Positions 36,274 through 52,032 of a DNA stretch of 64,000 nt are shown piece by piece; position 1 is the first letter of the stretch, and each line of letters starts with the position of its first letter. The notes below the pieces were generated by a model. That model was given only the letters and a program-made list of their open reading frames with translations, did not search any database and was not told the origin of the DNA. The translations under genes were made by a program, and so were the position numbers. Origin of the DNA: Streptomyces dangxiongensis (lineage in GTDB: Bacteria > Actinomycetota > Actinomycetes > Streptomycetales > Streptomycetaceae); assembly GCF_003675325.1 (NCBI RefSeq), contig NZ_CP033073.1, positions 3,224,001 through 3,288,000 on the forward strand, given 5' to 3'.

Positions 36274-39200
36274 TCAGCCGTTCCGCACCCGCCGGCTCTC
36301 CAACGGGCCCAGATACAGGGCCGGCAGGCCGCCCGTGTCGATCAGCAGGCGTTGGAGCACCACCGTCGGGTCGACCATCCAGAACCTCAGCGGCTGGGCT
36401 CCGGTCCTCGTCAGCGTGTGCCGGGTGGCCGTCGCGTTGATGTTGTCCGAGGTGTGCCGGGCCCAGACCGCGTTCAGCGTGCCGTCGTCGGCGCCCTCGG
36501 TGATGTCCACGGTGCGGACGGGGCCGTCGTCGAGCGAGATGCCGTAGCGCAGGCCCGCCGTTCCGGGCAGGGACGGGTTGCGGGGGGAGAGGTGGGCCCA
36601 GACCGTCACCTCGGTGCCGGGCTCCGCCAGGAGGGTGACCTCGTACTCCAGGTGCGGGGAGGAGCCGCCGGGGGTGCGGCGGGCCGCGGTCACCGGCCAG
36701 GGGGTCATGCCCGCGCCCGTACGTCCGATGCCGTCCAACCGGCGCCACGGGCCGACCGCGCGGTCGTGGTGCTCGGCGTCGATCGCCACGTATCCGCCGG
36801 CCTCGACGAATCCCCGCAGCTCGCTCGGCGCCGGCCGGTCCCTCACGCAGCGCACCGGCACGGAGGAACCGGCTCCGGTCACGGTCAGCGTCGCCTCCGC
36901 GCGGCCCGTGGGGGCCCGCGTCCAGTCCACGTCCACCTCCAGCCGGACCTGCTGTCCGACCCGGCCGTGCGGGCGGTCCACGCGCAGCCAGGGCGCCGAC
37001 GTCCGCACCTCGTAGGTGAAGGGGGTCCGGCCCCGGTTGAAGATCTCCACGTACTGCCGGGGGCGGGTCTGGTACGGGCTGAACGACGGCAGCACCGCCT
37101 CCCCGCCGTGCGCGGCGCCTCCCGGCCACCACTCCCCCGCGTCCTCCGCACCGTCGACCGAGACGCCCAGCTCCGCCGCCTGTGGCACCTCGATGCGCCG
37201 GACGGCCGGGAAGAGCACGTCGGGCAGGGCGACGTTGTCCTTCTCCGGCTGCTGCCAGCCCGCGTCGGGCCCGTACCGGTCCACGTCCCCGTAGTCGATG
37301 TGCGGCTGGGTCTGGAAGCCCCGCCATTTCCCGTCCGCCACCGCGGAGTTGAAGCGGTCGGCCAGCGCGAGATCGCGGGCCAGCGCCGCTTCCGCCCGTG
37401 CCGCGCGGTCGTTGGCGGTGGAGCGGCCCTGCCGGGCGTGGAGCAGGTTGGTGAACTCGGCCTCCCGCAGCGCGTACAGGTTCGCGGTGGCCGTCACCGC
37501 GTAACCGGCCAGTTGGAACCAGGCGTCCCGCAGCCGAGCGGGCAGCCGGCGCTCGATGTCCTGCGCGCGGCGGCCCAGTTCCCGCCACTCGGCGGTGACC
37601 CGCTCCAGCTCCCGGTGTGCGAAGTAGTACGGGCTCTGCCGGTCGTCATTGACCACCGTCCCGCCGGATCCGGTGATCCGGCGGTTGAGGAGTTCGGGTT
37701 TGCGGCGGGCCTGGAGCCGGCCGTAATCCGCCAGGAGCGAGGCGATCTGCCGCGCCTGGGCGTCGCCGAAGTTCTGGCGGGCGTAGCGCTCCTCCCACTC
37801 CGCCAGGCGCTCCGGGGGCCGGGCGGCGGGGTTCCAGGCGTACGTCAGGAAGAACTCGGTGGGCAGTTCGTTGCCCTTGAGGTCGCCGACGTTGGCCACC
37901 CACAGGCCGTGGTTGCCGTAGGCGTGGGCCTGGTGGAGCTGGTCCAGGACGTTGCGCAGGTTCGCCGTGTCGACCCACTTGTAGTTGCGGCCGGCGCCGA
38001 CGTAGTCGAAGTGGTAGTAGAGGCCGTAGCCGCCGGCGCGGGGACCGTCCGGGTGCTTGCGGATGTTGCCCCAGTTGTCGTCGGTGAGGACCACGGTGAC
38101 GTCGCCGGGTGCGCGCAGGCCCCGGTCCCAGTAGCGCTGCACCTCCTTGTACAGCGTCCACACCTGCGGGGTCTCGGACGCCGGCCGTCCGGTCACCTCC
38201 TCGATGATGCGGCGCTGGTCGGCGATGATCTGCTGCATCAGTTCGATGCCGTCGCCGTCGGGGAGGCCGGTGTCGCCGTTGCCCCGCATCCCGAGGGTCA
38301 CCACGCCCTCGAAGCCCTGGTCGGCCATGCGCTGGATGCCGGCGCGCCAGTACCGGCGGACGGCTTCCGCGTTGCGGCGGTAGGACCATTCGCCGTTGCC
38401 CCCGTAGGGGTCCGTCCCGGAGCCGGCGTGCCGGTTCCACTCCTCGATGCCCCGCATCATCGGCGCCTCGTGCGAGGTGCCCATGACGATGCCGTACTCG
38501 GCCGCCCGCCGGTGGTTCTCCGGGTCGTCCTCCGCGAAGGCCCGGCCCCAGACCGCCGGCCACAGGTAGTTGCCCTTCAGGCGCAGCAGCACCTCGAACA
38601 CCTTGGCGTAGAAGTCGGCGTTGAAGCCGTTGGGGTGACCGGGCGCCTTCCCGGGTCCGAAGTACGCCGGCGCCCAGGTGCCGAGTGCCGGGTTCTCGTC
38701 GTTGACGAAGATCCCGCGGTACCGCACCACCGGGGTCCCCTGGGTGAAGCGGCCGGCCTTCACCCACACCGCGTCGCGCCGGGCCGGCGGCACGTCGTCC
38801 CACCAGTGCCAGGGCGAGACGCCGATGCCGTACGAGACGTCGTACGCCCCGAAGACGGTCCCCCGCGGATCGCTGCCCGCGATCACGAACGCCCGCTCCA
38901 CGCCGGGCAGCGGCCGGTCCACGACCGTCTGGAGCGAGGTCTCCCACTTCCCGCGCACGCCCGTGACGTCCAGCTTCCCGGAGCGGATCAGCCCGTCGAT
39001 CAGTGGGCTGCGGCCGATCGTGCCGAGCAGGACCGGGAAGCGGCCGAGGGCGGCGCCCGGGCGCACGCCCGTCACCCGGGCGAGGTCGTCCCGGAGGTCA
39101 CCGGCGACGCGGACGACGCCGGGGTGGTCCTCGGGGCTGACCACCACGGGCGCGCCGACGAGGGAGAACACGCCGTCCGTGAAGGAGATGTACGCCCCCG

Positions 39201-39330
39201 GGTCCGTCACCCGTGGCCCCTCCCCCGCGGCCGACACGGTCCCCGGCGTTCCCACCGGCAGCGCGGCCAGTCCGGCGCTCAGGACCGACCCGCCCACTAC
39301 CGTCCTGCGGCTGACGTGCGCAGACGACAT
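36274..39330 (-). CDS. Glycoside hydrolase family 115 protein (xylan alpha-1,2-glucuronidase type), Tat-exported
   Basis: A 1018-residue secreted enzyme that should release (4-O-methyl)glucuronic acid side chains from xylan. The N-terminus SSAHVSRRTVVGGSVLSAGL carries the Tat twin-Arg motif and a signal ending near residue 34. GH115 features follow: YGIGVSPWHWWDDVPP (about 170), RYRGIFVNDENPALGTWAP (about 205), GNYLWPAVWGRAF (about 254), VMGTSHEAPMMRG, VLTDDNWGNIRKHP and YYHFDYVGAGRNYKW. A C-terminal beta domain ends FWMVDPTVVLQRLLIDTGG. It has its own strong ribosome binding site and an operator-like repeat and is insulated from tuf by a terminator, so it looks like a later arrival between tuf and rpsJ. 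Fine substrate specificity is inferred. Confidence 0.9.
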   Translation of the reverse strand: MSSAHVSRRTVVGGSVLSAGLAALPVGTPGTVSAAGEGPRVTDPGAYISFTDGVFSLVGAPVVVSPEDHPGVVRVAGDLRDDLARVTGVRPGAALGRFPVLLGTIGRSPLIDGLIRSGKLDVTGVRGKWETSLQTVVDRPLPGVERAFVIAGSDPRGTVFGAYDVSYGIGVSPWHWWDDVPPARRDAVWVKAGRFTQGTPVVRYRGIFVNDENPALGTWAPAYFGPGKAPGHPNGFNADFYAKVFEVLLRLKGNYLWPAVWGRAFAEDDPENHRRAAEYGIVMGTSHEAPMMRGIEEWNRHAGSGTDPYGGNGEWSYRRNAEAVRRYWRAGIQRMADQGFEGVVTLGMRGNGDTGLPDGDGIELMQQIIADQRRIIEEVTGRPASETPQVWTLYKEVQRYWDRGLRAPGDVTVVLTDDNWGNIRKHPDGPRAGGYGLYYHFDYVGAGRNYKWVDTANLRNVLDQLHQAHAYGNHGLWVANVGDLKGNELPTEFFLTYAWNPAARPPERLAEWEERYARQNFGDAQARQIASLLADYGRLQARRKPELLNRRITGSGGTVVNDDRQSPYYFAHRELERVTAEWRELGRRAQDIERRLPARLRDAWFQLAGYAVTATANLYALREAEFTNLLHARQGRSTANDRAARAEAALARDLALADRFNSAVADGKWRGFQTQPHIDYGDVDRYGPDAGWQQPEKDNVALPDVLFPAVRRIEVPQAAELGVSVDGAEDAGEWWPGGAAHGGEAVLPSFSPYQTRPRQYVEIFNRGRTPFTYEVRTSAPWLRVDRPHGRVGQQVRLEVDVDWTRAPTGRAEATLTVTGAGSSVPVRCVRDRPAPSELRGFVEAGGYVAIDAEHHDRAVGPWRRLDGIGRTGAGMTPWPVTAARRTPGGSSPHLEYEVTLLAEPGTEVTVWAHLSPRNPSLPGTAGLRYGISLDDGPVRTVDITEGADDGTLNAVWARHTSDNINATATRHTLTRTGAQPLRFWMVDPTVVLQRLLIDTGGLPALYLGPLESRRVRNG

Positions 39331-39348
39331 GTGTCACCCCTCCAGCAC

Positions 39349-39375
39349 CTATTTGGTCAGTGGCATGACAAATAG
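39349..39375. promoter_or_regulatory. Operator-like inverted repeat upstream of the GH115 gene
   Basis: CTATTTG and CAAATAG (7 bp) are 13 nt apart, with inner GTCA/TGAC bases extending the symmetry. The A/T-rich arms are unusual in this GC-rich DNA. The site lies 19-45 bp before the ATG, where a sugar-responsive repressor could block transcription. Confidence 0.5.
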
Positions 39376-39439
39376 TGGGTGCCGGGAACCGCGGGGGGAA
39401 CGGGTCGTACGCGCCGAATAGTTTCGGGGCACACGCAGA

Positions 39440-39473
39440 GGAGGCCCGTACGACCGGAGTCGTACGGGCCTCC
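39440..39473 (-). terminator. Terminator after tuf
   Basis: A perfect 15-bp stem containing GAGGCCCGTACGAC, with a 4-nt CGGA loop, 35 nt past the tuf stop. It ends the str operon before the hydrolase gene. Confidence 0.85.
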
Positions 39474-39507
39474 CCTAGGTCAGCAGGTGACCTGGAGCAA
39501 GCGGAGC

Positions 39508-40701
<1,194 letters not shown>

Positions 40702-40831
40702 TGGGGTCCTCCTGTGGAGTGGTTCTGTACGCCTTACTTCATCGGCGCCAGGTGATCTTTGCTGTAAAGGCCCGGAACCCGGGGCGAACATCCGTGTTTG
40801 CGGTTGTTTGCCCCATGAGGCTCCGGAGTCA

Positions 40832-40837
40832 AGCCTA
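40832..40837 (-). promoter_or_regulatory. Possible -10 of an internal tuf promoter
   Basis: TAGGCT on the minus strand in the fusA-tuf gap, about 130 nt before tuf. No clear -35 is present. tuf is usually more highly expressed than fusA, so an extra promoter would make sense. Confidence 0.3.
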
Positions 40838-40857
40838 CGGCGTGTTAACGCGGTGCG

Positions 40858-42984
40858 TTACTCGCCCTTGGCCTTCGCGATGATCTCCTCGGCGACGTTC
40901 CGCGGAACCTCGGCGTAGGAGTCGAACTGCATCGAGTAGCTTGCGCGACCCGACGTCTTGCTGCGGAGGTCGCCCACGTAGCCGAACATCTCCGACAGGG
41001 GCACGAGGCCCTTCACGACGCGGGCACCAGCCCGCTCCTCCATGGCCTGGATCTGACCACGGCGGGAGTTGATGTCGCCGATGACCTCACCCATGTAGTC
41101 CTCGGGCGTGGTGACCTCTACGGCCATCATCGGCTCGAGCAGCACGGGGCTGGCCTTGCGCGCGGCCTCCTTGAAGGCCTGCGAACCGGCGATCTTGAAG
41201 GCGAGCTCGGAGGAGTCGACCTCGTGGTAGGCGCCGTCGTGGAGGATGACGCGCACGCCGGTCATCTCGTAACCGGCGAGGATGCCGAACTGCATGGCCT
41301 CCTGCGCACCGGCGTCCACCGAAGGGATGTACTCCTTCGGGATGCGGCCGCCGGTCACCTTGTTCACGAACTCGTACGAGGTGTCGCCGGCCTCGAGCGG
41401 CTCGATGCCGATCTGCACCTTCGCGAACTGACCGGTACCACCGGTCTGCTTCTTGTGGGTGTAGTCGACGCGCTCGACGGCCTTGCGGATCGTCTCACGG
41501 TAGGCCACCTGCGGCTTACCGACGTTGGCCTCGACCTTGAACTCACGGCGCATACGGTCGACCAGCACCTCGAGGTGCAGCTCGCCCATGCCACCGATGA
41601 TGGTCTGGCCGGTCTCCTCGTCCGAGTGGACCTGGAAGGACGGGTCCTCCTCGGCCAGGCGCTGGATCGCGATGCCCAGCTTCTCCTGGTCGCCCTTCGA
41701 CTTGGGCTCGATGGCGACCTGGATGACCGGCGCCGGGAAGTCCATGGACTCCAGGATCACCGGCTGCTTGTCGTCGCACAGCGTCTCGCCGGTCGTGGTC
41801 TGCTTCAGGCCCATGACCGCGACGATGTCGCCGGCGCCCACCGAGTCGATCTCCTCACGCTTGTTCGCGTGCATGCGGTAGATCTTGCCGATGCGCTCCT
41901 TCTTGCCCTTGACGGAGTTCAGCACCGAGGTGCCGGACTCCAGGCGGCCGGAGTACACGCGGACGAAGGTGAGCTTGCCGAGGTGCGGGTCGCTCATGAT
42001 CTTGAACGCCAGCGCCGACAGCGGCTCCTCGTCGGACGGCTTGCGCTTGACGACCGTCTCCGGGTCCTTGACGTCGTGGCCCTCGATGGCCTCGATGTCG
42101 ACCGGGGACGGCAGGTAGCGCACGACCGCGTCGAGCAGGGGCTGGACGCCCTTGTTCTTGAACGCGGTGCCGCAGAACACCGGGGTCACCGTGGTGCCGG
42201 TGCCCTTGCCGGAGGCGATGGTGATACGACGGATCGCGGCGTAGAGCTGCTCCACGGAAGGCTCCTCGCCCTCCAGGTACAGCTCCATGATCTCTTCGTC
42301 GTTCTCCGCGACGGCCTCGAGCAGCTTGCCGCGCCACTCCTCGGCAGCCTCGGTGTGCGTGGCCGGGATGTCGACGGTGTCGTACATCTCGCCCTTGGTG
42401 GCCTCGGCGGACCAGACCAGGGCCTTCATCGTCACGAGGTCGACGACGCCCTTGAAGTCGGCCTCGGCACCGATCGGGAGCTGCATGACGATCGGCTGAG
42501 CGCCGAGGCGGTCAGAGATCATGTCGACGCAGCGGTGGAACTCGGCACCGGTGCGGTCGAGCTTGTTGACGAAGCAGATGCGCGGGACGCCGTAGCGGTC
42601 CGCCTGACGCCACACGGTCTCGGACTGCGGCTCCACGCCGGCGACACCGTCGAACACCGTCACGGCACCGTCGAGGACGCGCAGCGAGCGCTCCACCTCG
42701 ACGGTGAAGTCGACGTGACCCGGGGTGTCGATGATGTTGATGGTGTGGTCGACGTCCTCCAGCGGCCAGTGACAGGTGGTGGCAGCAGAGGTGATCGTGA
42801 TGCCACGCTCCTGCTCCTGCTCCATCCAGTCCATGGTCGCAGCGCCGTCGTGGACCTCACCGATCTTGTACGACACACCGGTGTAGAACAGGATCCGCTC
42901 GGTGGTGGTCGTCTTGCCCGCGTCGATGTGGGCCATGATCCCGATGTTGCGGACCTTGGCCAGGTCAAGTGAAGTGGTAGCCAT
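40858..42984 (-). CDS. fusA: Elongation factor G
   Basis: Ribosomal translocase GTPase. 708 residues: [20 protein letters not shown] (P-loop), [18 protein letters not shown] (switch I), [20 protein letters not shown] (switch II), [10 protein letters not shown], then domains II to V ([36 protein letters not shown] near the end). Ribosome binding site AGAAG upstream. Third gene of the str operon. Confidence 0.98.
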   Translation of the reverse strand: MATTSLDLAKVRNIGIMAHIDAGKTTTTERILFYTGVSYKIGEVHDGAATMDWMEQEQERGITITSAATTCHWPLEDVDHTINIIDTPGHVDFTVEVERSLRVLDGAVTVFDGVAGVEPQSETVWRQADRYGVPRICFVNKLDRTGAEFHRCVDMISDRLGAQPIVMQLPIGAEADFKGVVDLVTMKALVWSAEATKGEMYDTVDIPATHTEAAEEWRGKLLEAVAENDEEIMELYLEGEEPSVEQLYAAIRRITIASGKGTGTTVTPVFCGTAFKNKGVQPLLDAVVRYLPSPVDIEAIEGHDVKDPETVVKRKPSDEEPLSALAFKIMSDPHLGKLTFVRVYSGRLESGTSVLNSVKGKKERIGKIYRMHANKREEIDSVGAGDIVAVMGLKQTTTGETLCDDKQPVILESMDFPAPVIQVAIEPKSKGDQEKLGIAIQRLAEEDPSFQVHSDEETGQTIIGGMGELHLEVLVDRMRREFKVEANVGKPQVAYRETIRKAVERVDYTHKKQTGGTGQFAKVQIGIEPLEAGDTSYEFVNKVTGGRIPKEYIPSVDAGAQEAMQFGILAGYEMTGVRVILHDGAYHEVDSSELAFKIAGSQAFKEAARKASPVLLEPMMAVEVTTPEDYMGEVIGDINSRRGQIQAMEERAGARVVKGLVPLSEMFGYVGDLRSKTSGRASYSMQFDSYAEVPRNVAEEIIAKAKGE

Positions 42985-43023
42985 AAGGCTTCAGTCTTCT
43001 CTCGGTCTCGATGTGGGTAGCGA

Positions 43024-43494
43024 CTACCAGCGGTAGTGCGCGAAGGCCTTGTTGGACTCGGCCATCTTGTGGGTGTCCTCACGCTTCTTCACAGCGGCGC
43101 CGAGGCCGTTGGACGCGTCGAGGAGCTCGTTCAGCAGACGCTCGGTCATGGTCTTCTCGCGACGGGCGCGGGAGTAACCGACGAGCCAGCGCAGCGCCAG
43201 GGTGTTGGCACGGCCGGGCTTTACCTCGACCGGGACCTGGTAGGTGGCGCCACCGACACGGCGGGACTTGACCTCGATGGTCGGCTTGATGTTCTCGAGA
43301 GCGCGCTTGAGCGTGATGACCGGGTCGTTGCTGGTCTTCTCGCGCAGACCCTCCATGGCGCCGTACACGATGCGCTCGGCGGTGGAGCGCTTGCCGTTCA
43401 GCAGCACCTTGTTGATCAGCGACGTGACAAGAGGAGAACCGTAGACCGGGTCGATGATGACCGGGCGCTTCGGGGCGGGGCCCTTACGAGGCAT
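43024..43494 (-). CDS. rpsG: 30S ribosomal protein S7 (uS7)
   Basis: Primary assembly protein of the 30S head; in E. coli it represses the str operon. 156 residues, [20 protein letters not shown], and the end [11 protein letters not shown]. It starts 2 nt before the rpsL stop region ends (2-nt gap), so translation is probably coupled to rpsL. Confidence 0.97.
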   Translation of the reverse strand: MPRKGPAPKRPVIIDPVYGSPLVTSLINKVLLNGKRSTAERIVYGAMEGLREKTSNDPVITLKRALENIKPTIEVKSRRVGGATYQVPVEVKPGRANTLALRWLVGYSRARREKTMTERLLNELLDASNGLGAAVKKREDTHKMAESNKAFAHYRW

Positions 43495-43496
43495 TC

Positions 43497-43868
43497 TTAC
43501 TTCTCCTTCTTGGCGCCGTAGCGGCTGCGGGCCTGCTTGCGGTTCTTGACACCCTGGGTGTCGAGCGAACCGCGGATGATCTTGTAGCGAACACCGGGCA
43601 GGTCCTTCACACGGCCGCCGCGCACGAGCACGATGGAGTGCTCCTGCAGGTTGTGTCCCTCACCCGGAATGTAGGCGGTGACCTCGATCCCGCTGGTCAG
43701 ACGCACACGCGCGACCTTACGCAGGGCCGAGTTCGGCTTCTTCGGGGTGGTCGTGAACACGCGCGTGCAGACACCACGACGCTGAGGGGAACCCTCGAGT
43801 GCGGGCGTCTTGTTCTTCTCGACCTTGTCCTGCCGGCCCTTACGGACCAGCTGCTGGATCGTAGGCAC
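43497..43868 (-). CDS. rpsL: 30S ribosomal protein S12 (uS12)
   Basis: A decoding-centre protein. 123 residues, [19 protein letters not shown] with [19 protein letters not shown] and [17 protein letters not shown]. The two lysine sites mutated in streptomycin-resistant strains (in PKKPNS and GVRYK) are wild type. GTG start. First gene of the str operon with a leader of about 190 nt. Confidence 0.97.
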   Translation of the reverse strand: MPTIQQLVRKGRQDKVEKNKTPALEGSPQRRGVCTRVFTTTPKKPNSALRKVARVRLTSGIEVTAYIPGEGHNLQEHSIVLVRGGRVKDLPGVRYKIIRGSLDTQGVKNRKQARSRYGAKKEK

Positions 43869-43918
43869 TACTTCTCCGGTTTCTGTGTGCCGATAGGTAA
43901 AGCTAACCTGGAACGTCG

Positions 43919-43943
43919 CCGACCCACGCGGTCGGGTGTGTCG
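43919..43943 (-). promoter_or_regulatory. Leader hairpin shared with rpsJ
   Basis: The second copy of the 25-nt block at 35879-35903, with a single substitution outside the stem. The hairpin CGACC-GCGTG-GGTCG is identical and ends 50 nt before the rpsL start. Confidence 0.55.
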
Positions 43944-44062
43944 AACCCGCCGGACTCCCGCCGCGAGGCGGAAAGGGCGCAGATCACGGTGGCCGCTCAC
44001 GGCTCGCCATGCGGTTCACAGGCACGCACAGGAGCCAGGGCACACCCCAGGCACAAGGTCTG

Positions 44063-44091
44063 AGCGTACCTACCTCATTGGCTGTGGTCAA
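44063..44091 (-). promoter_or_regulatory. Promoter of the str operon
   Basis: Minus strand: TTGACC, 17 nt, TACGCT. The expected transcript start near 44056 leaves a leader of about 190 nt before rpsL. Confidence 0.65.
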
Positions 44092-44301
44092 AACAAATGG
44101 GGTCCACGCCGACACGCCGGACCTTGACAGCAGGCCCGCGGGGGCCCCACGCGGTCGCGGATCGGTGGTCGGACGACCGGACCATCCCGCCGGGACCGGC
44201 CGCTGCGCGCACGTCAGGACGCCGCTCAGCGCCCTCCCGGGCGCCCAGGGTCCCGCTCCGCCCGTCGCCGGCCGTCCGGCCCCCAGGGTCCCGCCCCGCA
44301 C
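44092..44301. other. Non-coding gap between the rpoC terminator and the str promoter
   Basis: About 210 bp of GC-rich sequence with no credible ORF, repeat or RNA signal on either strand. Confidence 0.4.
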
Positions 44302-44345
44302 GCCGGAGGGCGGCCACCCCGTCAACGGGATGGCCGCCCTCCGGC
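44302..44345 (-). terminator. Terminator after rpoC
   Basis: A perfect 15-bp stem starting GCCGGAGGGCGGCCA, topped by a second CCCGT/ACGGG stem, beginning 10 nt past the rpoC stop. One of the strongest hairpins in the window. Confidence 0.85.
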
Positions 44346-44355
44346 TCATGCTCGC

Positions 44356-48255
<3,900 letters not shown>

Positions 48256-48314
48256 TATGCGTCAATCCCTCTCAGGGTTGTTAAGTCTGTGGTCTGAAAC
48301 GGGGGCCTGGGGGT

Positions 48315-48345
48315 CGGCGGGGCCCTGTGGGCAAGGGCCCCGCCG
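48315..48345 (-). terminator. Hairpin between rpoB and rpoC
   Basis: CGGCGGGGCCCT and AGGGCCCCGCCG form a perfect 12-bp stem with a 7-nt loop, 8 nt past the rpoB stop. It may be an attenuator or a processing site, as rpoC must be read through it. Confidence 0.5.
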
Positions 48346-48353
48346 GACTCCCG

Positions 48354-51300
48354 TCAGACCTCTTCGACGCTGCTCGGCTCGCGCCGCGACAGGTCGATAC
48401 CGAGCTCCTCCGCAGCGCGGAAGACGTCCTCGTCGGTGTCGCGCATCTCGATGGACATGCCGTCCGAGGACAGCACCTCCACGTTGAGGCACAGGGACTG
48501 CATTTCCTTGATGAGCACCTTGAAGGACTCGGGAATGCCGGGTTCCGGGATGTTCTCGCCCTTGACGATGGCCTCGTAGACCTTCACGCGGCCGGTGACG
48601 TCGTCGGACTTGATGGTGAGCAGCTCCTGGAGGGCGTACGCGGCGCCGTAGGCCTCGAGTGCCCACACCTCCATCTCGCCGAACCGCTGGCCACCGAACT
48701 GGGCCTTACCACCCAGCGGCTGCTGGGTGATCATCGAGTACGGACCGGTCGAGCGGGCGTGCAGCTTGTCGTCGACCAGGTGGTGGAGCTTCAGGATGTA
48801 CATGTAGCCGACCGAGATCGGGTCCGGGAACGGCTCACCGCTACGGCCGTCGAACAGCCGCGCCTTGCCGGTCGGGAGCACCATGCGCTCGCCGTCCCGG
48901 TTCGGGATGGTGTGCTGGAGCAGACCCGCCAGCTCGTCCTCGCGGGCACCGTCGAAGACCGGGGTGGCGACGTTGGTGCCGGGGTCGACCTGGTCGGCGC
49001 CGATGACCTGCAGGCGCTGGGCCCACTCGTCGGCGAGACCGGAGACGTCCCAGCCTCGGCTGGCGAGCCAGCCGAGGTGGATCTCCAGGACCTGTCCCGG
49101 GTTCATGCGGGACGGCACACCCAGCGGGTTCAGGATGATGTCGACCGGGGTGCCGTCCTCCAGGAACGGCATGTCCTCGATCGGCAGGATCTTGGAGATG
49201 ACACCCTTGTTGCCGTGCCGGCCGGCGAGCTTGTCACCGTCGGTGATCTTGCGCTTCTGCGCGACGTAGACGCGGACCAACTGGTTCACGCCCGGCGGCA
49301 GCTCGTCGCCCTCCTCGCGGTCGAAGAGGCGCACACCGATGACCTTGCCGATCTCGCCGTGCGGCACCTTCAGCGAGGTGTCACGGACCTCACGGGCCTT
49401 CTCACCGAAGATCGCGCGCAGCAGGCGCTCCTCCGGGGTCAGCTCGGTCTCGCCCTTGGGCGTGACCTTGCCGACGAGGATGTCACCGGCGACGACCTCG
49501 GCACCGATGCGGATGATGCCGCGCTCGTCGAGGTCGGCGAGGACCTCCTCGGAGACGTTCGGGATGTCCCGGGTGATCTCCTCGGGGCCGAGCTTGGTGT
49601 CACGGGCGTCGACCTCGTGCTCCTCGATGTGGATCGAGGAGAGGACGTCGTCCTGCACGAGGCGCTGCGACAGGATGATCGCGTCCTCGTAGTTGTGACC
49701 CTCCCACGGCATGAACGCCACGAGCAGGTTCTTGCCGAGGGCCATCTCACCGTTCTCGGTGGCCGGACCGTCGGCCAGGACCTGGCCCTCGATGATCCGG
49801 TCGCCCTCGTTGACGATGACCTTCTGGTTGACCGAGGTGCCCTGGTTGGAGCGGGCGAACTTGGCCAGGCGGTACGTGATGTACGTGCCGTCGTCGTTGG
49901 CGGTGGTGATGTAGTCCGCGGAGACCTCCTGGACCACACCCGCCTTCTCGGCCTTGACCACGTCGCCGGCGTCGACGGCGGAGCGGTACTCCATGCCGGT
50001 GCCGACGAGCGGGGACTCGGACTTGATCAGCGGCACGGCCTGCCGCATCATGTTCGCGCCCATGAGGGCACGGTTGGCGTCGTCGTGCTCGAGGAAGGGG
50101 ATCATGGCGGTCGCGACCGACACCATCTGGCGCGGCGAGACGTCCATGTAGTCCACGTCCTCGGGGCCGACGTAGTCGACCTCGCCGCCACGGCGGCGGA
50201 CCAGCACGCGGGCCTCGGCGAACCGCATGTCGTCACCGAGCGTGGCGTTGGCCTGCGCGATGACGAAGCGGTCCTCCTCGTCGGCGGTCAGGTAGTCGAC
50301 CTCGTCGGTGACCTGGCCGTCGCGGACCTTGCGGTACGGGGTCTCGACGAAACCGAACGCGTTGACCCGGCCGTAGGAGGCGAGCGAGCCGATCAGGCCG
50401 ATGTTCGGGCCTTCCGGCGTCTCGATCGGGCACATGCGGCCGTAGTGCGAGGGGTGCACGTCACGGACCTCGAAGCCGGCCCGCTCACGGGAGAGACCAC
50501 CCGGGCCCAGCGCCGACAGACGGCGCTTGTGGGTGAGACCCGACAGCGGGTTGTTCTGGTCCATGAACTGCGACAACTGGCTGGTGCCGAAGAACTCCTT
50601 GATGGAGGCGACGACCGGCCGGATGTTGATCAGGGTCTGCGGCGTGATCGCCTCGACGTCCTGGGTGGTCATGCGCTCGCGGACGACGCGCTCCATACGC
50701 GCCAGGCCCGTACGGACCTGGTTCTGGATGAGCTCGCCGACGCTGCGCAGACGACGGTTGCCGAAGTGGTCGATGTCGTCGGTCTCGACGACGATCGAGT
50801 CGCCGTTGTCACCGGTGGTCTCGGACTCGCCGGCGTGGAGCTGCACCAGGTACTTGATCGTCGAGATGATGTCCTCGACGGTCAGGATGCCCGCGTCGAG
50901 CGGGGCGTCCGCACCCAGCTTCTTGTTGACCTTGTAGCGGCCGACCTTGGCGAGGTCGTAGCGCTTGGGGTTGAAGTAAAGGTTCTCCAGCAGCGTCTGC
51001 GCGGCCTCACGCGTGGGGGGCTCGCCCGGACGCAGCTTGCGGTAGATGTCGAGCAGCGCGTCGTCCTGGCCCTGGGTGTGGTCCTTCTCCAGGGTGGCGC
51101 GCATCGACTCGTACTCGCCGAACTCCTCGAGGATCTGCTCGGTCGTCCAGCCGAGCGCCTTGAGCAGCACGGTGACCGACTGCTTGCGCTTGCGGTCGAT
51201 ACGGACACCGACCATGTCGCGCTTGTCGATCTCCATCTCCAGCCAGGCACCCCGGGAAGGGATGATCTTGGCGGAGAAGATGTCCTTGTCGGACGTCTTG

Positions 51301-51839
51301 TCGATGCTGGAATCGAAGTAGACACCGGGGGAACGGACCAACTGGGACACCACGACACGCTCGGTGCCGTTGATGACGAAGGTGCCCTTGTTCGTCATGA
51401 GCGGGAAGTCACCCATGAAGACGGTCTGGGACTTGATCTCGCCGGTCTCGTTGTTGGTGAACTCGGCCGTGACGAAGAGCGGGGCGGCGTACGTGAAGTC
51501 GCGCTCCTTGCACTCGTCGATGGAGTTCTTGGGAGGCTCGAAGCGGTGGTCGCGGAACGTCAGCGACATCGACCCGGAGAAGTCCTCGATCGGGGAGATC
51601 TCCTCGAAGATCTCTTCGAGGCCGGACTTGGTGGGGACGTCCTGACCGGACTCCAGAGCCGCCTCGACGCGAGCCTTCCAGGCGTCGTTGCCGAGCAGCC
51701 AGTCGAAGCTCTCGGTTTGCAGCGCGAGAAGGTTCGGAACCTCGAGGGGCTCCTTGATCTTTGCAAAGGAAATGCGCAGCGGGGCGGTGCTGGCGCCGTT
51801 GTTCGTATTCGCGGTCGAGGCAGTGCGCGAGGCGGCCAA
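48354..51839 (-). CDS. rpoB: DNA-directed RNA polymerase subunit beta
   Basis: The second catalytic subunit of RNA polymerase. 1161 residues, starting [15 protein letters not shown] and [20 protein letters not shown]. The rifampicin pocket [20 protein letters not shown] and [15 protein letters not shown] is wild type. The C-terminus has [23 protein letters not shown] is the start, placed by homology and by AAGGA about 9 nt upstream; the frame stays open beyond it but is not conserved. Confidence 0.98.
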   Translation of the reverse strand: MAASRTASTANTNNGASTAPLRISFAKIKEPLEVPNLLALQTESFDWLLGNDAWKARVEAALESGQDVPTKSGLEEIFEEISPIEDFSGSMSLTFRDHRFEPPKNSIDECKERDFTYAAPLFVTAEFTNNETGEIKSQTVFMGDFPLMTNKGTFVINGTERVVVSQLVRSPGVYFDSSIDKTSDKDIFSAKIIPSRGAWLEMEIDKRDMVGVRIDRKRKQSVTVLLKALGWTTEQILEEFGEYESMRATLEKDHTQGQDDALLDIYRKLRPGEPPTREAAQTLLENLYFNPKRYDLAKVGRYKVNKKLGADAPLDAGILTVEDIISTIKYLVQLHAGESETTGDNGDSIVVETDDIDHFGNRRLRSVGELIQNQVRTGLARMERVVRERMTTQDVEAITPQTLINIRPVVASIKEFFGTSQLSQFMDQNNPLSGLTHKRRLSALGPGGLSRERAGFEVRDVHPSHYGRMCPIETPEGPNIGLIGSLASYGRVNAFGFVETPYRKVRDGQVTDEVDYLTADEEDRFVIAQANATLGDDMRFAEARVLVRRRGGEVDYVGPEDVDYMDVSPRQMVSVATAMIPFLEHDDANRALMGANMMRQAVPLIKSESPLVGTGMEYRSAVDAGDVVKAEKAGVVQEVSADYITTANDDGTYITYRLAKFARSNQGTSVNQKVIVNEGDRIIEGQVLADGPATENGEMALGKNLLVAFMPWEGHNYEDAIILSQRLVQDDVLSSIHIEEHEVDARDTKLGPEEITRDIPNVSEEVLADLDERGIIRIGAEVVAGDILVGKVTPKGETELTPEERLLRAIFGEKAREVRDTSLKVPHGEIGKVIGVRLFDREEGDELPPGVNQLVRVYVAQKRKITDGDKLAGRHGNKGVISKILPIEDMPFLEDGTPVDIILNPLGVPSRMNPGQVLEIHLGWLASRGWDVSGLADEWAQRLQVIGADQVDPGTNVATPVFDGAREDELAGLLQHTIPNRDGERMVLPTGKARLFDGRSGEPFPDPISVGYMYILKLHHLVDDKLHARSTGPYSMITQQPLGGKAQFGGQRFGEMEVWALEAYGAAYALQELLTIKSDDVTGRVKVYEAIVKGENIPEPGIPESFKVLIKEMQSLCLNVEVLSSDGMSIEMRDTDEDVFRAAEELGIDLSRREPSSVEEV

Positions 51840-52002
51840 GAGGGGGTCCTTCCGAGGGCTCGGACTCACTACGCGCGTACCGGTCCCTCTTCGCACACAG
51901 CGACGGGAAACCCCAGGTCGGGGGGCTCTGGTCGACTGTGCTCAAGAGAGGGCAGACCCCTGGTGACGGGCAGGGGGCAGCTAACAGGCAGCGCAAAGGG
52001 TC

Positions 52003-52032
52003 AGTGTAGCCACTTGGCACACTGATGTCCAA
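52003..52032 (-). promoter_or_regulatory. Promoter of rpoBC
   Basis: Minus strand: TTGGAC, 18 nt, TACACT. It gives rpoB an independent start about 157 nt upstream, apart from read-through from rplJL. Confidence 0.65.

Noticed and set aside
36352..39375. Plus-strand ORF of 1007 codons opposite the GH115 gene
   Set aside because: Antisense shadow; the minus-strand frame shows the Tat signal and GH115 motifs.
48327..52025. Plus-strand ORF of 1232 codons opposite rpoB
   Set aside because: Same antisense effect of high GC in a long conserved gene; no independent start signals or domains.
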